From NCBI GenBank assembly GCA_947179485.1, contig OX359249.1:51905402-51969401 (forward strand): a stretch of 64,000 bases of DNA, in the 5' to 3' direction. The notes under the pieces were generated by a model. That model ran no database searches and was not told the DNA's origin. It saw nothing but the letters and a program-made list of their open reading frames with translations. Source of the stretch: Allacma fusca (lineage: Eukaryota > Arthropoda > Collembola > Symphypleona > Sminthuridae). The translations under genes and the position numbers were made by a program. Shown piece by piece: positions 1 through 12,199 of the stretch. How positions within the stretch are numbered: the stretch's first letter is position 1; each line of letters opens with the position of its first letter.

Positions 1-582
1 CCGGTATCCCATTTTTTTACAATACACGAATACATACAAGAGGACAGGAGAGTGTCTCACATTTAAATATTTAAAGTAACCACTCCATTTCACTGAGACA
101 GTGCAATGTGCACAGTAAGGATCGCTACTCGTCACAGGAAGTGGGTACATTAAGTGAATGAAAACAAAGTTTGGTGTAAAACGGCGTGAGTCCAAATTCT
201 TCTTTAGTTTAATTCGGTATAAGTCTACAGATTAAGCAACTAAGTATTCTTTAATATAGTTTTTTCATTTTACTATAGGTACAGGATATTAATATTTTCG
301 TTATTTGTCTTTAATTGCTCGCGAAAGCATTACGCTAATAGGAAGATTGATTAAGTTTGGTTCAAACCGGTATACATCCCTTTTTTCGAAATTTTATTAC
401 CGCCGAAGTATTGAACCTGGATTTTTAGAAATTGTGTGACAATATAACATGTCACTACTCTTCAATATAAAAATATTACGAGCTTGTAATTCTCAATCGT
501 TTGGAATTGAAAAAAAATTCGTTTCTCCTGTAAAATTTTTCAAAATAGGCTTACGCCAGTTTGCATCTCACCTCCTCACATG

Positions 583-603
583 TACATACATACATACATA
601 CGT
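583..603 (+). repeat. (TACA)n microsatellite
   Basis: Five TACA units. Interrupted TACATA/TATGTA runs recur through the window. Confidence 0.9.
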
Positions 604-957
604 CCGTGGACGACTTTACGTACAAGCGTTTTAATGCGCACCAGTTTGTGCAGCTATATGTTTTAATGTATGTATATAAACATTTTGGGATATTATTGTT
701 ACTGGCTCTTGCAGCTACGTTCCAATGCGGTGTTTCGCCACTTAGTGACTTAGCACGTAAGGCCTATCACAGATGGTTTTGTTTTTTATCAACGCTCATT
801 AATTTTCCAGTTTCTCTCGCTCCATATCTTATAAATAAATGAATGTAATCTCAGTACTGTGTACACATGTACAGGTACAACGTGCTCTGATGATCCACCG
901 CTCCGTAAATTATGATTTTAAGAACGGTAAGGCTATTGGAACTAAAACCTGTATATG

Positions 958-1060
958 TTCATTATGCCTTCTGCTTCCTTAATGCCACTGATTACGAATG
1001 TCTTCTGCTGCCTTATGTATTTGACTGCGTGTGCCTTCTCGTACCTTATGCCTTCTACTA
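958..1060 (+). repeat. Degenerate CCTTATGCCTTCT repeats
   Basis: ATTATGCCTTCTGCTTCC, AATGTCTTCTGCTGCCTTATG and CCTTATGCCTTCTACTATAG are loose iterations. The hydrophobic frame over them is a by-product. Confidence 0.5.
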
Positions 1061-1256
1061 TAGGCTTTGGCTAATTATGCCCATAACTCTGTCTTTTGCT
1101 ATTATGTCTTTAGCCCTTTATCCCATCGCTAAGTCTTTTCTCGTTTAATTACCATCTGAGACTCAGCTCCCGCCTAGGACTTTCTGTAATAATAATATTT
1201 TGTTCTTTGGGGAAGTTTTAATACTCATTTAACATTTTCTAATTCACATTGAATAG

Positions 1257-1423
1257 GGTTGAAAATTTTGAAAACGACGATTTCGGAAGCGATGGTGAAT
1301 TTCGAAAACCTACAATAACTTTTGACTGCGATTTCGTACCTGAATTGTTAGTAGCTCATTTGAAAGCTATTAACTTGTTTTTGATATTATATCAGTTATT
1401 TACAGGATGTAAGATTTGCTAAT
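1257..1423 (+). CDS. Possible exon fragment A
   Basis: Seen: after a gaatag acceptor-like site an open frame reads VENFENDDFGSDGEFRKPT then ITFDCDFVPELLVAHLKAI, ending at TAA 1421-1423. The acidic, varied composition differs from the Ile/Lys/Phe/Tyr-rich chance frames around it. A weak donor (GAATT|GTTAGT) sits near 1350. It may belong with the candidate exon at 1540-1610. No family recognised. Confidence 0.25.
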
Positions 1424-1539
1424 GGTTAGGAAAGAGCAGCTGCTACAGTTAGGCATTAAATTCTTTCGTAAATTGCGGGTTACTTCTTTAAATTGTAAAG
1501 AGTTTCTTATGTACAGATTAAGCCAATTACCTTTAACAG

Positions 1540-1610
1540 TATTTCGATGATGATGCGAAAGTGGCGGAACACTTTCACAATGAGATGCTGTCGCCGATTC
1601 TGTTTGCCCT
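1540..1610 (+). CDS. Possible exon fragment B
   Basis: Seen: the 71-bp interval is bounded by acceptor cctttaacag and donor CCCT|GTAAGG and reads YFDDDAKVAEHFHNEMLSPI in one frame. The splice signals are good and composition is higher in GC than flanking DNA. It lies ~190 bp downstream of fragment A on the same strand. The exon is too short to assign a function. Confidence 0.3.
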
Positions 1611-3104
1611 GTAAGGAACTGAACAAAATCTACACCGGGGGTGGAATAATCACCTGTGAAAACCAAAAGGTATTTAAACTTACATTGGTTAGTATTCCAC
1701 AAATTTTAATAACACTTAGCATCGTTCACAATTACAATGTATCTTTATATTCGTTTTTCCAGGAGGCTAAGTTAACTAATACTAATACATAAGGCGGTTC
1801 AGTTTTTGTGGGTCACGTAAAACCACCAGTGTTTGTGTACGTGAAGACAAATATTATCTTTGTCGTATTTTTAGACTGAAAGCTTATATCTGTATTTCAA
1901 GCTTTAAAACCCCATATGTTAATTGCTATTAAATTTTTCGACTACAAAATACATGGGTTGGAATACAAAGCATCTCTGAAATACGTTTCCCAAAAATAAG
2001 AACACATAGTAAATTTAATGGTCTATCATTCCTCCCAGAGAATTTCTCAACATGTTACAATTACTAGCAGTTTTAATATAATTGCTACACTTTTTATGTC
2101 ACTTTTAATTAGATAATTCAAATCGTTTGTATCAAAATCAAATCATCGTCTTACCCTTTGTAACTACACAACATTTAGTAGGGTCAAGAAGTTGCCAAAA
2201 ATTTTTCAAAACTGGCTAATTTTTAGGAGCATAAAAACGCATTTTTATTAAACTTCAAAATCGCCATAGTTTTTCCAGTTCGTTGTAAAGGATGATTCAT
2301 GTCCTTTTTCTCTAACAAATGGACAGTGAGGAAGAGTGATTCATGGCAACGTTAATTTGCACACGGAGTTGAGGTAAGAAAAAATACCACAAATATAATT
2401 ACTTTGCTTTTTTAATCTTGCTTCACATTTTTGGTTTCCGTGACTGCAATGTTTAACTTGGAAAGATGAGAAATATGACAAATGAGGGGCCAGTTTTTGC
2501 TACAGTGACGGCGCTCTAGAGGGTTTTTTTAACGTCAAATGGCTCCTATTTTCCCTTGTAACGTTCTATAGGTACTGAGGTGATAGATTTTAAATGGCGT
2601 TACTGTTTGGCTGTATTGTGTGTGTGGATATGAATGTGGCAATTGTAATGAGTAATTGACTTGTTTTAGAGTGTAACAAGAATTATTACTATTTATTCCA
2701 AAAGAATTAACAAGAGATTATCCGATAGTACACTTATCGTTCTGTCATTGATGACGACCTCCCTTTTCTTGCATAACACAGCATGGTTGCATTGAAAATC
2801 AAGGTTTATGAAATTAATGATAATATTAAAATATTGGATAATTCAATGATTACATTAAATGGCAACTCAATTGCAACTATGAGCGTTAGAAGCCTAAACA
2901 ATTAATCTCATCATGCTTCACTATACAACATCTCTGCATGGTTTTTCCTGCAATTCTTGTTGTCAAAACCTGTTAGATAAAGCCATAAAATTTCCTACAA
3001 ACCAGCGTCAAGATATGTGGGGGAAAGAAGTTGTGACCGCAATTATTCTTGAACCATGTCAATGAAACAAACTTTGAAACACCCAGAGCTATGCGAAAAA
3101 CTTC
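1611..3104. other. No gene recognised
   Basis: AT-rich sequence with only short chance frames. A slightly GC-richer patch at 2330-2600 has no open frame of interest. Confidence 0.5.
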
Positions 3105-3900
3105 GGTGACCACACACAAAATAAAATGTTGAAAATACAAAATACGAAGTAATTACCTCAGGTTACATTACTAAAATACAAATATAAATACAATATGTAC
3201 ATGGTATGTATCATATTGGTGTTTAAAAAACTCAAATACGAAAGACTTTTCTTAAAATACGCACCCAATACTCCTATGAACATAAACCCTTTTAGAAATA
3301 TTAGATAGCTAATTGTAAGCACTTCAAGACGACCTGTGTAGCAATGAACTGGTCAGTTGTTGCCGATTATGCCAGTCCATTGTAATGACATCAACTTATT
3401 TGGACTTTTTAAAGTAGCTTAATAAAATATTTTTCTTCATTTATTATTAAATGTATTTTCGGAATAATTATTGTAGAAAGGAGTTAGTATCTGAAAATTA
3501 AATTAAGTCGGTCTTCAGTGTACCTTCAATATGAAATATCGACAACCTGGTGACAACCTTTATGACAACCTATTTTGATGTAATAAAAAGGTTTCATTTC
3601 AACGTATATTTTTCCATTGCTAAAGTGGAACCACATTCCCCACAAGTATTGGACATCATACACACTACATGGAGTGTCAAAGTCATAATGATGCTGGTGA
3701 AAAGTATTTTGAGCGGAATACTTTAGATGAAATACATTTGACATGTCGTTGAAAGTAAGTGTGTAAATACTAAATACTTTTGTATTTACAGGCCGTTAAA
3801 ATACTAAGTACAAAATCCTCGTCCATTGATTGCCGACTTCAAGATACAAAATACTTTGTAGTCTCAAAATACGTATTTTAAAATGTTGCATCGCTCAGGT
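3105..3900. repeat. TACAAAATAC-rich interspersed repeat
   Basis: AATACAAAATACGAAG near 3135 and AAATACTTTGTAGTCTC near 3850, with many AAATAC/GTATTT words between. AAAATGTTG occurs near both borders. Similar words fill 40790-40945 and 50085-50240. Confidence 0.5.
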
Positions 3901-4431
3901 AACACCATTGAATTAAAAAGATATCGGTTTAGAGAGCTTTCTAGGGTTTTTGTAAGAATCTGTCAATTGTACTAGTAATACATTGAATGTGTATTGACAT
4001 CTTTTTGTGTGATCAGAAATAGCGATGTTTGTAATTTGGAAAGAAGTTTATTGTTCAACCTGAAATTGCTGTACTTCGATAAAAATTTATGAGCTATGGC
4101 TAATTGTAAGTACAAAAATATGTTTATATTATTAACAAATCTCAAGGAATCATTAGAAATACACTTAAAATGGAGTTTAAAGCCTGACGACGACATACTA
4201 AGATGTTGAATGCTCCTCGGCCTCAGCCACTACTTATCCATAATCACTGCTGCTATCGATAAATCGATGACTTGGTCGATATTAAGATTAGTCGACACTC
4301 TCAACGGGAATGGAACCAACATCAAACTCATAATTTTGTTCACCAGGGTTGTAAATGTATACTTTGTAAAATCGCTTGTAATTTGTAATTATTGTAGAAT
4401 TGTACAAGGCAGGTCTAATTGCTGAAATAAT

Positions 4432-4560
4432 ACTGCGCATGTGTGGGGAAGAGTGGAATGGTCCTGGCCATGTGTAGGGTTTATAGAATGGTCCTGCGCA
4501 TGTGTTGGATTACTAAAATGGCACTGCGCATGTATGTGGTCATTATAAACGTACTGTACG
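4432..4560 (+). repeat. 30-bp minisatellite, four copies and a partial
   Basis: Units start at 4432, 4463, 4493 and 4523 with a partial at 4553. Each begins (A/C)CTGCGCATGTGT and ends near AAAATGG; copies differ by a few substitutions. Confidence 0.85.
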
Positions 4561-4884
4561 ATACCCGCTAACCGCTAACTGTGGTATATGTGCCATTGAG
4601 TAAATATAAAAATGTTTAATACACCGAACTGGATGAATAACAATTTATATAATTCAACGGGGTCAACTCATGGGAACCAAAATAGTGAGTATTACGAAAA
4701 AACCATTATTAATATTTATGTAAATGTCATGAGCCTAGGTTCAACAGTTCAAAAGTTATTGGCTGGTCAAATTTTACGTCTGGCCCATTAACAGCTGTAA
4801 CTCCGCTTCGCTCATAAAAACGCACCCGATTGGCCGATTGAGACGGCAGAATTGGTGTGACAGACGCATGGGCACACGTACACG

Positions 4885-4960
4885 CATTTTATAATAGTGG
4901 AGCCAACCCGTTCTACGAACGACCGTAACAGTAGGACAAACTAACCATAACTTGATGCTT
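4885..4960 (+). repeat. Direct repeat, copy 1
   Basis: TTTATAATAGTGGAGCC, then a CCG-TCTACGA-CG core and CGTAACAGTAGG, recur at 6283-6365 in the same orientation. Similarity continues weakly into CTAACCATAACTTGATGCTT. Confidence 0.6.
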
Positions 4961-6282
4961 AATTATCTCGCTACAATGATAAGAGAATTCGCTTTTGCGG
5001 TAACCTTTCAATGTTTAAATGAGTTAGTTAAATGTCAATTCAATCAGACTTTACAAGTTCATCTCATATAGGTAGTTAATTCTTTCCATTGCAGCGAGAT
5101 TAATTAAAATCATACTTATGATTAGTGTAGCTGGTATATAATACAAAATAAAGACATCAGAGGTCAAACTGCCCATTTATTTTATGTAAAACCGTAAGTA
5201 AAATACGTACTATACCTTAAGCATAAAGTTCCCATTATTCTGAACCTAAAAAGATTCCCCTCACATTATTGCCCCACTATTGGTAACCTAAAATAGACTC
5301 TCTTCTCTAACCGAAATAAATAATGTACCACTAACCTAAATAACCATCCTTTATCAATAGCATTCAATAATCCCTAACCCGATAACTTTAAAACCGTTCC
5401 AGTCCGTTACCTAAAATACTCCCCCTATCCTTAACTTATGAAACTCTCGTATCTGTAACCAAACAGATAATATCTACATCCTGAAAAAACCACACCATCC
5501 ATGATCATCGGTGAATCAAAAATGTTTCCTAAAAAACCCTACCCGATGTCTACAAATGAGGCCGGAAAAATCGTGCGCACATTATGTGCCCGCACAGAAG
5601 GATATACGGACGTCACCCACGTTTTAATATACTGTAGGTAGAGATCTGCACATTGCAGTGATTACTTACTTGAGTTGTTTACCATTACAATTTTTTTAAT
5701 GGTAAGCTGCTGACGGACTAAATTGTTATCAAAATTGAATAACTTCGTTGTTGTTAACGATTATATAAATTTATAATAATATTTATTTAGTTTGTGTAAT
5801 AAAAAATTACCGAACCGGAAAAATTCTCCAAATAATAATACTCAAATATATAATTGCCAGTGGAAACTTCATGTGGAAAGTGGAAAAGTTTTGAGTTACA
5901 GATGAAGGTAGCTTTTGAGGTAACTGACAGAAGGAACTTTATAGGCTACGCATAGCTTTATAGGTTGAAGGTATAAATTTATACGGTTTTAAATGTGAGC
6001 TTCACAGTTAACGAATTGATGGAACTTTTTAATGTGAGGGGATACAGTAAAGGGCGAGGAAGATTCATACGTTAGAAATAGGGACCGCGGATAAAGGAGC
6101 TTTATGGCCTCATGATAGGGGAAACGTTTTGCTTTACGGAAGCAGATCCTTTCTTTGCGGATAGGGTTTTTAGGCTGGGAATAGGGAAAGTGGGTGATTT
6201 AAGGATACCGGGTCTCTTCATTCAGTGCATATGGGGGAGCTTTTTTCCGCTGCTCTATTTAATGTATTATATTCCATTTAGG

Positions 6283-6365
6283 GTCTTTATAAACACCAGT
6301 GGAGCCCTTCCGCTCTACGAGCGGACGTAACAGTAGGCTAAAATAATTTTGAGCTTGATTTTCAG
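6283..6365 (+). repeat. Direct repeat, copy 2
   Basis: CACCAGTGGAGCCCTTCCGC and TCTACGAGCGGACGTAACAG match copy 1. The palindrome CCGCTCTACGAGCGG is intact here but eroded in copy 1. The 1.3 kb between copies has no recognisable coding sequence. Confidence 0.6.
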
Positions 6366-6644
6366 GGATTTCGATAGAATGAAGAGAACTTTTATTTTAT
6401 TTCTTATTAAAATTTTTTCAGTAATTAATTGAGGTACGGCTCTCAATTCAGTTAACAAATAATAAATCACAAGGGATCACAAAAGTTTAAATTTAGCAGG
6501 GATACGTGGAACCAATTACTGCAAAAGAATTTTACTATGAAATCCACTCTGTAAAAAAGTATTGAACGCCCGAATAATTACCGAATGATGGATTCTTTAA
6601 ATACTGCAAAACTGTCTTATGTTCAATTTCCAGTTCTTAAAAAT

Positions 6645-6835
6645 CATCAATGCTCAAGTGCATCGTCCGTCCCCATTTTTTGAAGCTCACTGTTCCACAG
6701 CCGTCCTCAACTACAAAGGACAGGGAAACGATGGGATTTTGGGGAGTGATTAACCGATCAGGGGAAGGAATGCAAAACTCATTATATGATATCCGTCCCC
6801 ACTTCAAAACTCAAAATATGACATTCGTTCTCATG
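6645..6835 (+). repeat. Outer left arm of nested inverted repeats
   Basis: Shares CAAAACTCATTATATGATATC, CCGTCCCC and TTCAAAACTCA with the reverse complement of 8070-8270. Both arms contain several GTACGATAACCGTCC-like units. Confidence 0.65.
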
Positions 6836-7160
6836 TTTTGAAGGCATTCAATTGTCCGGATTTAAGTCGGCACGTCATGCCAAGTATAAAACCTAACCGG
6901 TCGTTTCGGGCTTTCACGTTAGTTTAGTTCAGAGTGAAAAGCAGTACCAATCTGACTGGGATTCTCCATTCTCCTTTTAAGCCGAGCTAACATCACCCTC
7001 ACTGTCCGAAACGACCAACACAACAAATCACACAAGGATTAATCCATGTGGAATCCACATAAGAGGAAAAAGGGATAGTCGATATGGCAGGTGGAAGACA
7101 TTTTATCAATGAAAGTTTACCTACAGAAGATCCCTTTACAGCGTTTCTTGAAGCTGCAAG

Positions 7161-7450
7161 TTATACACAGGATGACCACAATCATGTATCCCCCCCCCCC
7201 TCTAGCCATAAGGGAATGATTCATCAAATATTTGATTCCCCCTGTGTGTAGTAGATTTAGTTCTGGATATTATAAATTTACTTCATTGACTTTTGAAAAT
7301 TACTTCAATATTTCAGATCACAGGTTCAAGAAACGTAAAGCAAAGTCGTTTTTTTTCCACAATGTCTATTTCTTAATTTTTTGATTCTCGTGGGTATTTT
7401 GTTTCAGAAAATGTTTCGACGCTAATTTGTAGGGCATACTTGCTATTCAT
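7161..7450 (+). repeat. Inner left arm; ACAGGATGACCA / poly-C repeat family member
   Basis: Begins ACACAGGATGACCACAAT, then an 11-base poly-C (7190-7200) and TCTAGCCATAAGGGAATGAT, and later CAGAAAATGTTTCGACG. The reverse complement of 7810-7965 carries the same succession. Other members of the family are at 27365-27430 and 43732-43800. Confidence 0.65.
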
Positions 7451-7756
7451 GCCGCTATACACAGGTTTATGTGTTGAGAAATTGGGGTTGAAGAATTTCG
7501 GATTCCAGAGAAAAAGTGAGAAAGATAAGGAAAAGAAGGAATACAAAGTATGTGAATTCCATTAAAGAGTTGTCATAAAAACAAATCTATTGTTTCTTTA
7601 CTTCAATTGGTTCTTTACTTTTTTCGTTCTGAGGCCGTAATTGTTTACTTAGGAAAATGATATTAGAGTGAAATGAACCCCGAGGAAATTAACTACGAAC
7701 ATGTTGTCTTTCTGGAAATTTTTATGAACACCATGCAAAAATAACAAAATCAGAAA

Positions 7757-7965
7757 TTATGTCTTTTCCTGACATTTCCACATTCTCAAAATAGAGACCT
7801 GTGTTTTAGCTGTCTGGACAGCACATAAATACGTCCTACAAATAAACGTCGAAACATTTTCTGAAAAAAAGCTACGAGAATCAACACAAACGAATATCAA
7901 ATATTTTATGACCCACTCCTTTATGTGGGCTAGCGACAATAATTATGGTCACCCTGTATATACAG
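7757..7965 (-). repeat. Inner right arm of nested inverted repeats
   Basis: Reverse complement reads TATACAGGGTGACCATAAT, GCTAGCCCACATAAAGG, AAAATATTTGATATTCG and CAGAAAATGTTTCGACG, matching 7161-7450. Confidence 0.65.
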
Positions 7966-8069
7966 CCCAACTTATTCGGACATGATTGAAGATTATTGTG
8001 GCTAATAGCAGTGGTATCGGGAAGTAATAAAACGTGAGAAAGGAATAGCATACCTCTGGTTTTAATTAT

Positions 8070-8275
8070 GCAATAGTGGACGGTTATCGTACATTGAGCT
8101 TTTGAATCGGGGACGGATATTGTATAATGAGTTTTGCCTCCTGACCCCTTACATACCCTCCCCGAATTGTCATCCTTTCCCACGGCTATTAGATTTGTCC
8201 TTCATTGTTGGGGGCGAATATAGTGTAAGGAGTTTCAAAAAACCGAGGACGGTAATCGTACAATATTCTCTAAAA
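8070..8275 (-). repeat. Outer right arm of nested inverted repeats
   Basis: Reverse complement matches 6645-6835, including CAAAACTCATTATACAATATC and CCGTCCCC. The arm is diverged with small insertions or deletions. Confidence 0.65.
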
Positions 8276-9259
8276 GTTTGTCCTATCGGTTGATAGTATA
8301 ACAGTTCATACAAGGTTTCTAAAGTAGGGCCATTAGTGACTGGGTAGTCCGGTGTCTGCGTCACCTGTCGGGAACAAATGCGTGTATGTATGGGATCCCT
8401 ATTAATTTGTAGAGGTCAAATGGATCACTCAATAATGTTGTCAAAAATCAATATGGTTTTCGATTGACTACGCATAATGTCACTATAAAAGTTTGAATTG
8501 TCCAATGACATTGTTTCCTCATTTATCGTGTTGAGGAACAGCGACTACACCCGATTAGAAATCGCGCCGATCATAATAGACAACTTGATTTCACTTCACC
8601 CCTAAAAAACAGTCACATGACCTGTCATTATGAAAATACCTTAAAAGCCTTAGATTTGCATTTTACTACAATAATTAATCATTGCACAAATGCTACGAGT
8701 ATAGATTTTCCAATAGAAACTACGTGAAAGATGTATCTAATTAGCAACATGAGAGTGTTTAGGGTGGTCATGCAATTTAATTTGAATCGGCATGCATGCG
8801 AGTTATGGGTTGTGGCTTCGTATCACAGTTTTTTTTTGCTTCTGCTGTTTTTCAAAGTTAAAATAATGTACATGTAGCAATCCGGGGGAACCAAGTCCGC
8901 GTGTGCCTTTCAATCAGATTGGAGAAAAAATGAGAATAATCCTATTATCAGCGAGGTTCAAATATCATACTACTTTTTTAATAGAACTGTCAGCAAGTTT
9001 AGTAAAAATGCAAGTAGCCAAAAGCATTTTTTTAATAACATACCAGAGGGAAATATTTTCCATTTATAACCATTCTGACCGGCAAACTATGTAGTAGTAA
9101 CTTCAAAGTTACTCGTTTTAAAAAAATGTATCCTATTTGAAATGCCTAGTGATCAAAGATGGTGTAATCAGTCGCTTGAAAAACACCCACTTGTAAGTAA
9201 AGTATGTGAAGCAATTTTCTTTTTGCAGGAGTTTTTTTTTTTAAATTAAAAGAACTTAC

Positions 9260-9498
9260 TCTTTCCATAAAGTTCTTTATGCACAGCCGGATGTGAAACA
9301 GGGGCAGAGCCTGGAGTGTTTGATGTGGACGGGGCTGTTTTGACAAGTTGAGCTTGAAGTATGGAAAAAGGGACTATGATGGCTGGAACAGTGCGACTTC
9401 GAATCAAAGGGGGTACTCGGCTTTTCCGGTTTGGTTTTATCAAATTTATTTGATTTAAATCCAGAGACTTGGGAAGGACCACCTCTTGAGCGATGTTG
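9260..9498 (-). CDS. Candidate internal exon, 239 bp
   Basis: Seen: minus-strand acceptor (gatttaatttccag) and a near-consensus donor AAAGA|GTAAGT bound a patch with richer composition than its surroundings. The frame that crosses the whole exon starts with one base of a split codon and ends with one. It reads IAQEVVLPKSLDLNQINLI, then IRSRTVPAIIVPF and STSNTPGSAPVSHPAVHKEL. A second frame (GFKSNKFDKTKPEKPST) is also open for most of the exon but stops before the donor, so the first is preferred. The peptide is Pro/Ser/Thr-rich near its end, as in disordered regions of regulatory proteins. No family recognised and no partner exon located in the window. Confidence 0.45.
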
Positions 9499-9628
9499 CT
9501 GGAAATTAAATCAATACAATTAATTTCACTTGAAATAGAAAATAGGAAGTCAGACTCACAGGATGCAATATACATACCTACATACAAGTAATTAATTATA
9601 TATCTTATACTCTTATTTTTCCTAGAGC

Positions 9629-9924
9629 ATCAGTGCACACAATTACGAAACCCTGCAATCCAGAGCGCTAAAAGGCTTATGCAGGGATGTCAGTACAAGT
9701 GGATTTTAAAATTAAATAAATCTGTATCGTTCGGCAAAAATAAACTGGTATGGGTCAGCGAGGAGCGATATGCTGATTTACACATGAATGTTCTCAATAT
9801 ATTGCAAAGACGACTACTATTTATTAAATTAAGTTCTTTATTCAGGAATCTTTCCGGGCTGAGTCTATTTGTATCTCATCCATACATAGCACATTGGGAG
9901 ATCATCAATAACCCTCAAAAATAA
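9629..9924 (+). CDS. Possible coding fragment, unrecognised
   Basis: Seen: the frame is open from an acceptor-like tttttcctag at ~9618-9627 to TAA near 9924. Without an initiating ATG at its start it reads HQCTQLRNPAIQSAKRLM then KLNKSVSFGKNKLVWVSEE and further. Composition is varied and hydrophilic in the first 60 residues and more hydrophobic afterwards. It lies on the strand opposite the 9260-9498 exon, only 130 bp away. It might instead be a transposon remnant or a chance open frame. Confidence 0.25.
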
Positions 9925-10794
9925 TTATTTGTAACTGTATTCGACATTAGTACAATTTCGTTTTAAAAATATTTACGTACTACATACATACTATACGGAA
10001 AGCTTAGAGAGGCATCGACCCCTTAGGTTGTATTTACCTTTGGACTATGTGTATCAAATTTCAAGTCATTTAATCCTCATGATCACCTCGAAAAAAAATT
10101 GCAAGGCTTTCTAAACGGTAGTTAGACAACCTCTTTACCCAGCAACAACCTAAAATGATGTTTATAATTACAAGCATTTCAGGAATCTCAAGGTATTCCA
10201 TCGGATGAAAATTCAAGGAGATGAGTAGTAAAATTACAAGCCGTTGAGCATTAAAATTGATGAACTCGTTTAGTTTCAATTGGGAAAAGCATATGCTTTA
10301 ACAAAAGTAGGTCTTTAATTGCGTGACGTCTAACCTGAGAATGAGTGGGAGCAGTTGGGATCAGATGTTGGATCATTACAATATTTTATATGCATACGAG
10401 CGAAAACATAGAATTACTTCTTTTACAGCGTAGTTCCAGCTGCTAACAAATATCAAAAACAACTCTTCAAAAGAGGTTTGGTAAATAGATACTTTATTGG
10501 GAGTTTTCTGAATGTTTATATAATAGGGTGGGGCGAGGTTGGGAAGAATTCGTTCCAATCTTTTATGCCTGCCCGGGTTTGGATTCTCAAACTTGTGAGC
10601 AAATCAAGGCCTGAAGGAGCTGATCCACTTATTTCAAAACAAACGATTAACCTACAGGGTCTTCTAAAACCCACCTGTTTCTAGTTTTAATTTTTCCACC
10701 ACTGCACCCCTCCAATATACCTCCTTTTTTACAAATTTAACCAGCTGGAGTATCTTGTAGTCATAAAGGTGTCAAATAAATTAGCCAGTGTGCA

Positions 10795-11115
10795 TTATAT
10801 ATAACGACTCTTCAGAAGTTTCATTATGCAAAAGGAAACCAGCATTAGGACGTAGGAAAATAAAGCGTGCCTATAATCCAAATCCACCTTCTTTAGAACT
10901 ATTTTGTATATTATATTTTCTTGTGGTTGGGTAATAATAATTATTTCGGTTCCATTACGCAGACCCCGATTTGTATTCAAATTTCGCAAAAGCATTGCTA
11001 CAAAGTCTGCTTCGAGTTTCAGACCGTCATCTCGCATTCCAGATGCTGTTATTGTATTTAGATATTCAATTAGAAAATCAGGACGTGGCACAGGAGACCA
11101 ATTGTACTTGTAGGG
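10795..11115 (-). pseudogene. Helitron helicase (PIF1-like) fragment
   Basis: Seen: the frame reads LIEYLNTITASGMRDDGLKL then VAMLLRNLNTNRGLRNGTEI. Known: Helitron Rep/helicase proteins carry a YLN-sl-psGlp-hkL-lK-g-pvMLLRNLn-k-GLcNGTrl segment in the helicase C-terminal half. The match covers that segment with substitutions (D/F for the usual glycine/proline), so it is diverged. Downstream residues (EIIIITQPQENIIYKIVLKK) continue the strand pattern, then the similarity fades. It is an isolated remnant, since no N-terminal helicase or Rep motifs are visible nearby. Confidence 0.65.
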
Positions 11116-12199
11116 AATTACTTATGCTCACTGATGCCTCACTCTAGAATATATACATACGTCATAATGATGTGATAAAATTAAAACGAATAAATAATCC
11201 AAGCAACATCCAGCAAAGGAGTGAAAATACCATGGTTGAGCCCAATATGGAATTTCCCACTCCCACTAATCCCAGGTTCTGTTTCTACTATATATATATA
11301 TAATCTTTATTCAGGTCGATTTTTTGGCGTAAGCCCTTACAACCTTTAGATGCGTGTACATTATTTCTTAAAATAGTTTTGTAATAATACTTAACCTACT
11401 TAATTTAGTTATTCACAGTCAGTCATATAATTATAATACAGTTGTCTTAGTTTTGTTTCTACTATATATAAAATATAATTATGAATACACAAATTGTTGT
11501 TACATGCAAAAAATATTGTAATTAAGGAATGAGTACAGGAAATGTAATTCCATGTAATGAACTTTGTAAAAATATCTGTCATGTTTACAGTATTGAGAAA
11601 CGTAGTCCTGAAATGAAGATGGAGAAAAATCCATAATAAGCTGGAACTCTTCCTGTTCCCAGCACACAACACACTGTACATATAGGCTAAAGTAAGAAAC
11701 TCCTGCAACAACATTGGTATTTGTCAAACAAGCTTTTATAGGCCTTTATGAACGAGCCATTTAACCCCAAAGTCCAAGAGCTCTATTATGAGCGTAAGTA
11801 TTACTGCAACAATGCTATAAGAACATGGATTCCTTTACTACAGATACATACATACATAAGTATAAGTAGATACATTTTACTTGAATAAACCAACATTGAT
11901 TGTTATACCTACGTTAGCAAGTATCGGGACGAAATTGTTTTAGCAAATAAAAGCATTTTACTTAACACCATGTATCCTCATCAAATACCGATAAGCTTCG
12001 AAATTACTTCCAAAAGTTTTTACCCACTTCATAACGCCTGAAAGTTAGACATGAGTTGAAGAAATGGTTTTTTTTGAATTTTGCCCCGCGGTTTTTTGAT
12101 AAAGTTTATTACGAACGTTCATTACATGATCTTGGAAAAAACTTCCAGAATTCTAGAATTTGGATACAGTGGATGTAAACAAAAGGAACTATTTGGGGT
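11116..12199. other. No gene recognised
   Basis: AT-rich, with a short (TA)n at ~11289-11302 and poor open frames. Confidence 0.5.

Noticed and set aside
912-1148. Hydrophobic 78-codon frame resembling a membrane protein
   Set aside because: It overlies degenerate CCTTATGCCTTCT repeats, which generate Leu/Tyr/Phe-rich translation. No splice or family evidence.
4885-6365. Direct repeats as terminal repeats of a retroelement
   Set aside because: The repeats are short and diverged, and the 1.3 kb between them shows no family-specific parts.
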